The translations under genes and the position numbers were made by a program. From positions 1-20,303 of IMG/VR virus record IMGVR_UViG_3300044613_002496: a DNA stretch of 20,303 nucleotides. One strand, given 5' to 3'. Position 1 is the first letter of the stretch, and every line of letters begins with the position of its first letter. A model generated the notes under the pieces. The model saw only the letters and a program-made list of their open reading frames with translations. It was not told the DNA's origin and did no database searches. Positions 1-6,707 of this stretch are shown piece by piece. Source of the DNA: a virus.

Positions 1-140
1 TGAGTAATGTACCACAAGATCTACAAGATCGCATTCTAGACACTTATGAATCACAGAAAGGAAAAGGCAGACAGAAACTGCTTCAGTATTTTATTGATCA
101 TAAACTGAAGACGTTAATGCCACATTTGGAGGAGTTTTGA
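1..140 (+). CDS. hypothetical protein, C-terminal part or nearly complete small ORF
   Basis: The reading frame is open from the left edge to a TGA at 138-140 and gives about 45 residues, beginning SNVPQDLQD and ending MPHLEEF. I recognise no family. It is rich in charged residues, with a likely amphipathic helix around KLLQYFIDHKLKTL. The first two bases of the window are TG. If the base before the window is A, the frame would start ATG AGT AAT and this would be a complete small protein; otherwise it is the tail of a longer one. Its stop codon shares one base with the next start (TGATG), and it contains that gene's Shine-Dalgarno sequence, so the two are probably co-translated. It lies where T4 has small genes and rpbA upstream of gene 45, but I see no RpbA signature. 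Confidence 0.55.
   Translation, partial: SNVPQDLQDRILDTYESQKGKGRQKLLQYFIDHKLKTLMPHLEEF
128..134 (+). promoter_or_regulatory. strong Shine-Dalgarno site for the 60-residue basic protein
   Basis: GGAGGAG lies inside the end of the upstream ORF, five bases before the ATG at 140. This sets the start at ATG 140 rather than the in-frame TTG at 137. It is the best Shine-Dalgarno match I noticed in the window. Confidence 0.7.
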
Positions 141-322
141 TGTACACACCTGAACCTGAATCGGAATATGAGCGTTGGAAGCGAGAACACAAAGAAGCTT
201 CGGCCCGTCGAAAAAAGAAGCGCGGGCGTAAACCCAATCAACAAGGTTGGTTAAATGATTTACGTCATGGCCATGTAAACGATAATGAAGACTTTCAAAA
301 CTTTGAACGATTTGACAAATAA
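140..322 (+). CDS. small basic charged protein, possible nucleic-acid binder
   Basis: The product is 60 residues from ATG 140. The N-terminus is acidic and aromatic (PEPESEYERW). A dense basic stretch at residues 23-32, RRKKKRGRKP, follows; it resembles an AT-hook core (RGRP), although here a lysine sits between the arginine and proline. The C-terminus is mostly polar and acidic with aromatics. There is no signal peptide or membrane segment. It lies immediately upstream of the sliding clamp gene with a 15-base gap, so it is probably expressed with the replication block. DNA or RNA binding is an inference from the basic patch only; I cannot assign a family. The strong GGAGGAG site and the tight packing support it as a real gene. 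Confidence 0.65.
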   Translation: MYTPEPESEYERWKREHKEASARRKKKRGRKPNQQGWLNDLRHGHVNDNEDFQNFERFDK

Positions 323-337
323 AAGGATTTTTATATT

Positions 338-1024
338 ATGACCAAAGCAATGACAAACATTTCTAAAGACACTCTTAATATCCTGAAGAATTTCAGTGGT
401 ATTAACTCTAATCTATACGTAAAACCCGGTTCCAAAATTACTACAATGTCTCCCACCAAAAATATCATGGCTGAGGTAGAGGTAGAAGAAACTTTCGACG
501 TGGAGTTTGGTATCTGGGATCTTAACAAGCTGCTAGGAGTGATTTCTCTGTTCACAGATCCAGAGTTTAGTTTTGAAGACAAGTACGTGACTATTACCGG
601 AGCCAGTGGTTCCAAGGTTAAGTATTACTACTCTGATCCCAAGCTTCTATCGTATCCCACCAAGAGTATTAAGAAGGTGGATGCTGCTGTGGAGTTTGAT
701 CTAACACACGACGACTTCCGCGAACTTCAACGAGCAGGTGCGGTTCTGGGTAATCCTGATCTGTGTTTTGTGTCTGATGATGACAAAGTTTTAGCAGTGG
801 TCAAGGATCTTAAGGATCCTACTTGCAACGTGTTTTCTATTGAAGTAGGAGACAATACTGCAGGAGCAGATTTCTCGTTTAATTTTAAACTTGAGAATAT
901 GAAGATGTTGGACGGTGATTACCATGTTGCTCTGTCTAAGAGTGTGATTGGACAGTTTAATCATGCTAGTCGCCCTGTGAAGTATTGGGTAGCAATGGAC
1001 GCGAGCAGTACCTACAAGGAATAA
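338..1024 (+). CDS. 45: DNA polymerase sliding clamp (T4 gp45-like)
   Basis: This is the processivity clamp that encircles DNA and tethers the replicative polymerase; in T4 it is also needed for late transcription. The product is 228 residues, the length of T4 gp45. Recognisable gp45 segments are LKNFSGINSN near residues 16-25, DLNKLLGVISL at 61-71, ENMKMLDGDYHV at 186-197, and the C-terminal YWVAMDASSTYKE, which matches the T4 ending VVALEADSTHDF in pattern. ATG 338 is preceded by AAGGA at 323-327. An in-frame ATG at 350 is a less likely alternative start. The gene is followed one base later by gp44, as expected for the T4-type replication cluster. In T4 this gene is under RegA translational control, and regA lies downstream here. 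Base composition is clearly more GC-rich than in the sugar cassette. Confidence 0.96.
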   Translation: MTKAMTNISKDTLNILKNFSGINSNLYVKPGSKITTMSPTKNIMAEVEVEETFDVEFGIWDLNKLLGVISLFTDPEFSFEDKYVTITGASGSKVKYYYSDPKLLSYPTKSIKKVDAAVEFDLTHDDFRELQRAGAVLGNPDLCFVSDDDKVLAVVKDLKDPTCNVFSIEVGDNTAGADFSFNFKLENMKMLDGDYHVALSKSVIGQFNHASRPVKYWVAMDASSTYKE

Positions 1025-1025
1025 T

Positions 1026-1982
1026 ATGCTAACAGCAAACAACGCTATTGGACTGTTGGTCGAAAAGTATCGACCAGCAATTATTGATCATTGTGTGCTT
1101 CCACAAGATCTTAAGGATACTTTTAACGCTATCATTCAGAGCGGAGAGTGTCCTAATCTACTTCTAGCAGGCAAGCCCGGTATGGGCAAGACTACGGTGG
1201 CTCGTGCGCTGTGTACGCAATTGGGAGCAGATTACATTATTATTAATTGTTCTGAAGACGGTAATATTGACACTCTCCGAACCAAGATTCGTCAGTTTGC
1301 CAGTACAGTATCTCTGTCCGAAGACGCTAAACAGAAGATTGTAATTCTGGACGAGTTTGACTACTCCAATGCCCAAAGCATCCAGCCAGCCCTTCGCGGG
1401 GCTATCGAGGAGTTTGCCAAGACGTGTCGGTTTATCCTTACCTGCAACTACAAGAACAGGATTATTGAACCTATTCACTCTCGTTGTACGGTGGTTGACT
1501 TTAACTTTCCGTCCAAGGAACGTCCAGAACTGGCCAAGCAGTTCCTTACCCGTTGTCAGGCTATTCTAGACGAGGAGGGCATCGAATACGATCTTAAGGT
1601 TCTGTCTCGGGTTGTGGTCAAGTATTTTCCGGATTTTAGGCGTACCCTAAACGAACTTCAGAGGTACTCTGCTGCTGGAGTAATCGATATTGGTATTCTA
1701 AGCACCGCTGGAGAACTAAACATTAAAGAACTTATGGAGTACCTAAAGGCTAAAAACTTTACGGAGATTCGTAAGTGGGTAGCCAACAACCTAGACAACA
1801 GCCCGCAGGACGTGTTCAGGAAGGTCTACGATGGCTTATACGAGCATCTAGAGTCTAAGAGCATCCCACAGGCGGTAGTTATTATTGGTGAATACCAGTA
1901 CAAGACTGCGTTTGTGGCAGATCAAGAGATCAATCTGTGTGCGTTTATGGTGGAACTAATGATGAACTGCGAGTTTAAATGA
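1026..1982 (+). CDS. 44: sliding clamp loader large subunit, AAA+ ATPase (T4 gp44-like)
   Basis: This is the ATPase subunit of the clamp loader that opens and loads gp45; in T4 four copies assemble with one gp62. The product is 318 residues (T4 gp44 has 319). It opens with the family motif EKYRP at 13-17. Walker A is GKPGMGKTT at 49-57 and Walker B is VILDEFD at 106-112. The sensor-1 region is FILTCNYKNRI at 137-147, and the SRC arginine finger is at 152-154. Further on, KYFPDFRRTLNEL matches the T4 segment KNFPDFRKTIGEL. It starts one base after the clamp stop. The stop overlaps the gp62 start (ATGA), a layout consistent with translational coupling and balanced subunit ratios. All catalytic motifs are intact. 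Confidence 0.97.
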   Translation: MLTANNAIGLLVEKYRPAIIDHCVLPQDLKDTFNAIIQSGECPNLLLAGKPGMGKTTVARALCTQLGADYIIINCSEDGNIDTLRTKIRQFASTVSLSEDAKQKIVILDEFDYSNAQSIQPALRGAIEEFAKTCRFILTCNYKNRIIEPIHSRCTVVDFNFPSKERPELAKQFLTRCQAILDEEGIEYDLKVLSRVVVKYFPDFRRTLNELQRYSAAGVIDIGILSTAGELNIKELMEYLKAKNFTEIRKWVANNLDNSPQDVFRKVYDGLYEHLESKSIPQAVVIIGEYQYKTAFVADQEINLCAFMVELMMNCEFK

Positions 1983-2374
1983 ATCCCTTTGACTTTTTAA
2001 ATTCCATAAATCAAACCAAAAATTCCATAATAGATACAGATCCAGAAACGGAACGGCAGTACAATCCATTCCTAGCCAACCGAGGGTTGTCGTATTTTTC
2101 TGATACCATATTTTTGGCAAACGAGATGAACCGATTACCTGGGCTGGGTAAGAAGCTACAATACGATTTCCTGCTTCAATCGGTTCGGCCTCGTAAGCGA
2201 TTCAGTAAATGGCTCAAGGACGAATCTAACGAGCGTATAGACGCCTTAAAGACCTTATACGGGTATTCTCATGCCAAGGCTAAACAAGCAGCAGAACTAA
2301 TATCAGAAGACGATTGGAAAGCTATTTTTGCTCTGGTAGATACTGGCGGGACAAATACCAAAATTCCTAAATAA
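1979..2374 (+). CDS. 62: clamp loader small subunit (T4 gp62-like, short form)
   Basis: This is the non-ATPase subunit that completes the clamp loader with gp44. The product is 131 residues, much shorter than T4 gp62 (187). The diagnostic region at 29-80 reads NPFLANRGLSYFSDTIFLAN, then EMNRL, then LQYDFLLQSVRPRKRFSKW. This form, with a nearly universal RPRKRFSKW-like stretch, is what I recall from T4-like phages of aquatic bacteria; T4 itself has VPRGKRYGKW at the matching place. It overlaps the gp44 stop by four bases (ATGA). The assignment rests on this motif plus the conserved gene order; most of the rest is divergent. A 38-base gap separates it from regA. Confidence 0.9.
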   Translation: MNPFDFLNSINQTKNSIIDTDPETERQYNPFLANRGLSYFSDTIFLANEMNRLPGLGKKLQYDFLLQSVRPRKRFSKWLKDESNERIDALKTLYGYSHAKAKQAAELISEDDWKAIFALVDTGGTNTKIPK

Positions 2375-2412
2375 TTCCGTGTTACTGAAATTTTAAATGA
2401 AAGCGGATTATA

Positions 2413-2817
2413 ATGGAACCTGAAGATATTTTCGATGGCCTTGGAGTGGAAGTCAAACTAAAAACTAAAGATGACTTCCTAAAGGTTAAAGAGACCCTTA
2501 CCCGTATGGGTGTGTCATCCAAAAAAGAAAAAAAACTATACCAAAGCTGCCACATTCTTCACAAAAGAGGACGGTACGCTATTATGCATTTTAAAGAAAT
2601 GCTTGATCTAGACGGTCTAGAAACAGATATAGACGATACCGATCTTGGTCGTCGTAACATGATCGTAAAGCTTCTAGTAGAATGGGGACTAGTTGAAGCG
2701 GTTGATCCAGAAGAATATGCAGAACCAATTATTTCTTTGGCTCAATTAAAAATAATTCCTCATAAAGAAAAGAAAGATTGGCAACTGGTACCTAAATATC
2801 ATATAGGAAACTCGTAA
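2413..2817 (+). CDS. regA: RegA translational repressor
   Basis: RegA is an RNA-binding protein that represses translation of phage early mRNAs by occluding start regions; in T4 it controls genes 44 and 45 and its own gene. The product is 134 residues against 122 in T4, with about ten extra N-terminal residues (MEPEDIFDGL). Near-identical T4 segments are DFLKVKETLTRMG at 21-33, LYQSCHIL at 42-49, HFKEMLDLDG at 59-68, and the ending WQLVPKYHIGN. A GTG at 2446 would give a T4-like N-terminus, but no suitable ribosome site precedes it, so ATG 2413 is kept. The Shine-Dalgarno upstream is weak (AAGCGGA). In T4 the DNA polymerase gene follows; here the next gene begins two bases after the stop and encodes a glycosyltransferase. 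Confidence 0.96.
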   Translation: MEPEDIFDGLGVEVKLKTKDDFLKVKETLTRMGVSSKKEKKLYQSCHILHKRGRYAIMHFKEMLDLDGLETDIDDTDLGRRNMIVKLLVEWGLVEAVDPEEYAEPIISLAQLKIIPHKEKKDWQLVPKYHIGNS

Positions 2818-2819
2818 AC

Positions 2820-3458
2820 ATGCAAACTCAAGTGATTTCTTTTTATAGTGATATAGACGGCAAAACGTATTATAGCGACCACGCAAAACGGTTAAAGACG
2901 CAATTAGACAATCTAGGTATTCCGTACGATATACGAGAAAAGCCGTCGTTAGGAACATACCAGAAGAATTGTTTAAGTAAGCCCCAATTCATTTACACTC
3001 TTTTAGTTGAAAAACAGGCTCCTGTTGTTTGGTTAGATATAGATTCTGATGTACGTAAATCTTTATCCCTGTTTGATCGATTTAACGGAAATACGGATAT
3101 TGTAGTTGCGTGTTCGCATCCTAAACTACACGCAGCCAAAGCTTCTCCCATTTATTTTGAATTTAATTCTAAAACTTTAGAATTTTTACAACACTGGATC
3201 TACATGACTAAACAAATGATGCGTTCTGGACAGTGGTTTGATCATGAAGCTTTGGTTGGTATATTACATTCATTTTATCAGAAAGACGGATTTCAAATGA
3301 AGTTTTTAGGACCAGAGTATTGTGTTTGGCCTGGTCATGAAAATGAAAATAGTGTTATTGTTATGGGATTAGCTGATGTTGATTCCAAAAAAGAAGCTTT
3401 GAAGAATTTAGGTATGAGTGAGGATTTAATAGAATGGCAAAGTCCGGGAACAAGTTAA
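2820..3458 (+). CDS. glycosyltransferase, nucleotide-diphospho-sugar transferase (GT77-like)
   Basis: A predicted GT-A fold glycosyltransferase of 212 residues. The core pattern of the nucleotide-diphospho-sugar transferase family is present: KPSLGTYQKNCLSKPQFIY near 41-59, then VVWLDIDSDV at 69-78, where DIDSD supplies the metal-binding DxD. A WFDHEAL segment near 119-125 and a downstream LGPEYCVWPGHE fit the acceptor half. No signal peptide or membrane segment is visible, so it is cytosolic. Donor and acceptor sugars cannot be read from the sequence. ATG 2820 lies two bases after the regA stop, with a weak AGGA at 2805-2808. It is the first cassette gene and its end overlaps the next gene by 25 bases. 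Confidence 0.8.
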   Translation: MQTQVISFYSDIDGKTYYSDHAKRLKTQLDNLGIPYDIREKPSLGTYQKNCLSKPQFIYTLLVEKQAPVVWLDIDSDVRKSLSLFDRFNGNTDIVVACSHPKLHAAKASPIYFEFNSKTLEFLQHWIYMTKQMMRSGQWFDHEALVGILHSFYQKDGFQMKFLGPEYCVWPGHENENSVIVMGLADVDSKKEALKNLGMSEDLIEWQSPGTS

Positions 3459-4303
3459 AAGGCATAGGTTTACCGTTCGATCAATCGTATTCGTCTTGTT
3501 CTAATATAAAACCAACAAATTTTGATTGGTCTATTAATATTGGTGACATTTCGGTACATGTAGATCGGGGAATCCTATTACAACCAGATCCTTCGGTTTC
3601 TATCTCTAAACGATATGGATGGATATGCGAGTCCAAATATATCATACCTGATGTGTATTCATTTTTAATACACAATCACAAACTATTGTTTGCAAATTTT
3701 TACAATAAAATTTATACATGTGATCACGAATTATTGGTTCTTAACGATAGATTTACGTACGCACCAAACGGTAGCAACTATCCTTGGATCGCTAAAACTG
3801 ATTGGAAGATATACCCCAAAACAAAAACATGTTCAATGTTCTGTTCTCCCAAACGTTTAACAGAAGGCCATATGTATCGACATCAATTAGCCAGATTAGC
3901 TTTAGATTTGGGAGTTGATGTTTTTGGTGGTGCACACGGAACAACGCGAACAGTTATAGATCCTAGAAATCCTTGGAATACTAAAATTAATGGAATTCGT
4001 GATTATATGTTTAGTATTGTTATAGAAAATGGTGTTTACGAATCATATACAACAGAAAAATTAACAGATTGTTTTGCTACAGGAACTATACCAATTTATT
4101 GGGGAACACGGAAACTACCAAATATATTCGATCCAGAAGGGGTAATTTGGTTAGAAGTAGGAAATGAACGAGAAGTATTTGAATCACTAACACCGGAGTT
4201 GTATGAGTCTAAACAAAAAGTAATTCAAAATAATTTAGAAGCATTACAACAATTAAAAATAGCAGATGATACTATATTTGAACTAATAATGGCAGATCAA
4301 TAA
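3434..4303 (+). CDS. GT10-like (alpha-1,3-fucosyltransferase type) glycosyltransferase 1
   Basis: A 289-residue predicted glycosyltransferase with the C-terminal signature of family GT10. FSIVIENGVYESYTTEKLTD spans 193-212 and IPIYWG spans 219-224, matching the GT10 pattern of a strand ending in E-N, then TEKL, then P-YWG, which binds the GDP-sugar. The N-terminal half (1-130) is not recognisable and probably forms the acceptor-side Rossmann domain. GT10 enzymes usually transfer fucose from GDP-fucose; a GDP-mannose 4,6-dehydratase is encoded further down the cassette, which fits. The start at 3434 has AGGA at 3421-3424. It overlaps the previous gene by 25 bases in another frame and is followed one base later by a second GT10-like gene. 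Confidence 0.82.
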   Translation: MAKSGNKLKGIGLPFDQSYSSCSNIKPTNFDWSINIGDISVHVDRGILLQPDPSVSISKRYGWICESKYIIPDVYSFLIHNHKLLFANFYNKIYTCDHELLVLNDRFTYAPNGSNYPWIAKTDWKIYPKTKTCSMFCSPKRLTEGHMYRHQLARLALDLGVDVFGGAHGTTRTVIDPRNPWNTKINGIRDYMFSIVIENGVYESYTTEKLTDCFATGTIPIYWGTRKLPNIFDPEGVIWLEVGNEREVFESLTPELYESKQKVIQNNLEALQQLKIADDTIFELIMADQ

Positions 4304-4304
4304 A

Positions 4305-5225
4305 ATGTATAAAGCTAATATAATTAATGTGGATTACTTTGGATTAGAACCAATTTATTTTAATTTTTCTTGTGAAATTCATTTTACACGATTTGGTAGA
4401 TGTAATCGTTTACATAATAACATAAATCCAATTCAATTTGATGATCCTAATTCTTATAAAGTTTTTGTGTCTTGTAATGAGCCAGCATCGTCTCCAAATC
4501 GTGAGCCGCCGTGGAGAATTATAGAAAATGCACATCAATATAATCTAATATTAACTACAGATCAAGAAGTATTAGACCGAGTACCCCATTCTGTTTTGTT
4601 TCCTTATGGCACTACTTGGTTAAGTAAAGGACAAAATAAACATAATGATTGTCTTGGTGTTTTTGATGAATCAGTATTAGAGCAAGTTCAAAACAAAGAA
4701 AATAATATAAGTTTTATGTCAACAAATCATTTTGGTCATGCTGGTTATGATATAAGACGACTTATATGGAATAACAGGCATTTAATAAAACCAAAAACTG
4801 TATTTTATTCTAGTACAAGATTTATTACAAATCAAAGATCATGGAATGGACAATTATTCTCCGACACTGTACATGATGGTCTCCTTCCGAATGATGATAA
4901 GATTAATTTATTTAAATCTATGTTTAGTATTGTGGTAGAGAGTAATAAAGAACCTTGGTATTTTTCAGAAAAAATAGTAGACGCTTTATTAACAAAAACG
5001 GTTCCAATATATTGGGGCTGCACTAATATAGGAACATTTTTTGACGAACGTGGAATAATGTCTTTTAATACTATTGAAGAATTTTTTGAAAAGATCAACA
5101 CAATAAATGAAAATACATATGAACAAATGTTACAGTATGTACAAAAAAATTATGAAACAGCTAAACAATATGGAAGATCGATTTTTGATCGAGTTAAAGA
5201 TACAATAGAAAGAGAAAAACGATAA
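4305..5225 (+). CDS. GT10-like (alpha-1,3-fucosyltransferase type) glycosyltransferase 2
   Basis: A 306-residue protein with the same C-terminal signature as its neighbour: FSIVVES at 207-213, SEKIVDALLTKTVPIYWG at 221-238, then FFDERGIMSF. The canonical E-N pair is E-S here, and the usual TEK is SEK, so it is a divergent member. The N-terminal part contains a cysteine-containing segment (KVFVSCNEPAS) and is unlike that of the upstream GT10 protein, so the two probably use different acceptors. It starts with TAA-A-ATG spacing after the previous gene and has no clear Shine-Dalgarno site, suggesting translation re-initiation. GDP-fucose or another GDP-deoxysugar is the most likely donor by family. 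Confidence 0.78.
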   Translation: MYKANIINVDYFGLEPIYFNFSCEIHFTRFGRCNRLHNNINPIQFDDPNSYKVFVSCNEPASSPNREPPWRIIENAHQYNLILTTDQEVLDRVPHSVLFPYGTTWLSKGQNKHNDCLGVFDESVLEQVQNKENNISFMSTNHFGHAGYDIRRLIWNNRHLIKPKTVFYSSTRFITNQRSWNGQLFSDTVHDGLLPNDDKINLFKSMFSIVVESNKEPWYFSEKIVDALLTKTVPIYWGCTNIGTFFDERGIMSFNTIEEFFEKINTINENTYEQMLQYVQKNYETAKQYGRSIFDRVKDTIEREKR

Positions 5226-5825
5226 ATGCACATTTTAAAAGAAAACGTATTATGTACTATAATGATTTTATCTATTCCTTCAAGAATACAGAAGTATCTG
5301 ATTCCATTGTATGAAAAATTATTAAAACAAGCTGAAAAATGTCCAGAAGTAGAAATTTTGTGTTTAATTGATAATAAAAAAATGAGTATAGGCGAAAAAC
5401 GCCAATCACTAATAGACGCCGCTAGAGGCAAATGGGTGGCATTTATGGACGATGATGATGATGTAACAGACGACTACATGGAAACTATTGTTAATACCAT
5501 AAAAGAACAACCAGCCGATGTCATAACGTTCGATCAACATTGCATAGTTAACGGTAAAGAGTTTACTGTGAATTTTAATATGGACAATCCAAATGAAAGA
5601 TATATTCCAGGAATGACACACGTTAAACGGCCACCATTTCATATGTGTTTTTGGAGAGCAGAAATAGCAAAACAAGCTAAAATGGAATCGTCTTCGTATG
5701 GAGAAGATTTTGCTTGGTGTTTATTGATGTACCCTAAAGTACAATCCGAAACCCATGTAGATAAAATATTACATCTGTATAGATATGATGACAGAATATC
5801 TGAGTCTATACAATTTATGAAGTGA
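5226..5825 (+). CDS. GT2-type glycosyltransferase
   Basis: A 199-residue GT-A fold glycosyltransferase of GT2 type. A first beta strand (VLCTIMILSIPSR, 8-20) leads to a helix. EKRQSLIDAARGKWVAFMDD at 57-76, continuing as a run of five aspartates at 75-79, is the donor- and metal-binding region. A GED triplet at 159-161 fits the catalytic-base region of GT2 enzymes. The length is short, containing only the catalytic domain. ATG 5226 follows the previous TAA with no gap, and there is only a weak purine stretch upstream. The sugar specificity cannot be read. It is followed by a 47-base gap, the longest inside the cassette. Confidence 0.82.
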   Translation: MHILKENVLCTIMILSIPSRIQKYLIPLYEKLLKQAEKCPEVEILCLIDNKKMSIGEKRQSLIDAARGKWVAFMDDDDDVTDDYMETIVNTIKEQPADVITFDQHCIVNGKEFTVNFNMDNPNERYIPGMTHVKRPPFHMCFWRAEIAKQAKMESSSYGEDFAWCLLMYPKVQSETHVDKILHLYRYDDRISESIQFMK

Positions 5826-5872
5826 TTATAAACTTTAATATTAGGAAAAGTTAAAGCTTTTATTTTTAAAAA
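5826..5872 (+). promoter_or_regulatory. 47-base leader with possible RNA structure before a glycosyltransferase gene
   Basis: This is the longest gap in the cassette. An AGGA lies at 5843-5846, about 26 bases before ATG 5873, too far for normal use. AAAAG (5846-5850) and CTTTT (5857-5861) could pair and bring AGGA to about 11 bases from the ATG. A competing pairing, CTTTAA (5833-5838) with TTAAAG (5851-5856), would place AGGA in a loop. Both stems are short and A+U rich, so this is tentative. TATAAACT at 5827-5834 also resembles a T4 late promoter at six of eight positions. Confidence 0.25.
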
Positions 5873-6706
5873 ATGATAATTCAAATAACCATGACGAAAA
5901 ATGAGCTATTTCTTCTCAAAGAAATGATTCCAATATGGCAAAAATATGCAGATGCATTTGTTTTTATGGATGATGGTTCTACTGATGGTACATACGAATA
6001 CTTAACAGAAAATAAATATAAATTTAATATTTTAAATGTTTTAAGAACAGAACAGATTAAAGATAAACTTTGTGTCGAATCCAATATAAGACAAACATTA
6101 TATGATGAAGCATTTCAGTATTCTGGTAATATTATTTGTTTGGATACAGACGAATATCTCGACGGTAATATAACAAAACAACAATTAGAACAAATTCTAG
6201 AAACATATAAAGACACTTTAATTTATTTGGACTGGATACAGTATACAGATAAAAATACAATAAGAGTAGACGGTAAGTGGCGAGATCATATAGCAGATAG
6301 AATTGGTTCTTACTCCAATAGAACTCTGTTTAAAAATGCCCAAATGCATTCAGAACATTTACCACATCCAGGAAAAGCAATTAAAATATCTCCTCCACTA
6401 TTATTCGTCGCGCATTTACAGTGGTTAGACAAAAAAACAGTTGCAGTTAAACAATATTTTTGGAAAATAACAGATTACGTAAATAGTACTAAATTTGGTG
6501 TAAAAACCACTGACCCAAAAGAATACGATAAGTCTGTAAATGACTTTAATTGGGAGTATAAAGTATTTGACTTTCCTTTAAAAGTAGCGTATAATGTATA
6601 CGAAAATCACGATATTGAAAACAGTTATAAATTTAAATTTATAAAAGAAAACATTAAACAATACAACATCCCAAATTTAAATGATTGGGGTATGGGAATT
6701 CATTAA
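5873..6706 (+). CDS. GT2-type glycosyltransferase (Glyco_tranf_2_4-like)
   Basis: A 277-residue protein starting directly with the first beta strand (MIIQITMTKNELFLLKEMIP, 1-20). MDDGSTDGT at 32-40 is the classic nucleotide-binding motif, and CLDTDEYLDG at 89-98 gives the DxD metal site. This arrangement is typical of the Glyco_tranf_2_4 group seen in phages and capsule loci. The C-terminal 150 residues contain aromatic-rich acceptor-side segments (PHPGKAIKI; HLQWLDKKTV). The start at ATG 5873 is chosen because it is needed for the first strand; a later ATG at 5891 would remove it. Specificity is unknown. It ends two bases before the 3-dehydrase gene. Confidence 0.85.
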   Translation: MIIQITMTKNELFLLKEMIPIWQKYADAFVFMDDGSTDGTYEYLTENKYKFNILNVLRTEQIKDKLCVESNIRQTLYDEAFQYSGNIICLDTDEYLDGNITKQQLEQILETYKDTLIYLDWIQYTDKNTIRVDGKWRDHIADRIGSYSNRTLFKNAQMHSEHLPHPGKAIKISPPLLFVAHLQWLDKKTVAVKQYFWKITDYVNSTKFGVKTTDPKEYDKSVNDFNWEYKVFDFPLKVAYNVYENHDIENSYKFKFIKENIKQYNIPNLNDWGMGIH

Positions 6707-6707
6707 T

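Noticed and set aside
331-615. Minus-strand ORFs of 60-104 codons (for example 331-615, 791-1042, 1164-1478, 4832-5101, 17461-17757)
   Set aside because: All lie opposite well-supported + strand genes, show no recognisable motifs, and have no ribosome sites that I could see. They are shadows of the coding strand.
2446-2448. GTG start for RegA giving a T4-like N-terminus
   Set aside because: There is no usable ribosome site at proper spacing, and the ATG at 2413 is in frame and fits the gap after gp62.
5827-5834. TATAAACT as a T4 late promoter
   Set aside because: Only six of eight positions match TATAAATA and the region is AT-rich, so chance occurrence is likely.
6011-6018. AATAAATA octamer as a late promoter
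   Set aside because: It lies inside a glycosyltransferase gene with no gene start nearby; expected by chance in AT-rich coding DNA.
6681-6707. ATG at 6681 as start of the 3-dehydrase
   Set aside because: It overlaps the preceding glycosyltransferase. ATG 6708 gives 438 residues, matching the RfbH length, and has GGGA at a usable distance.
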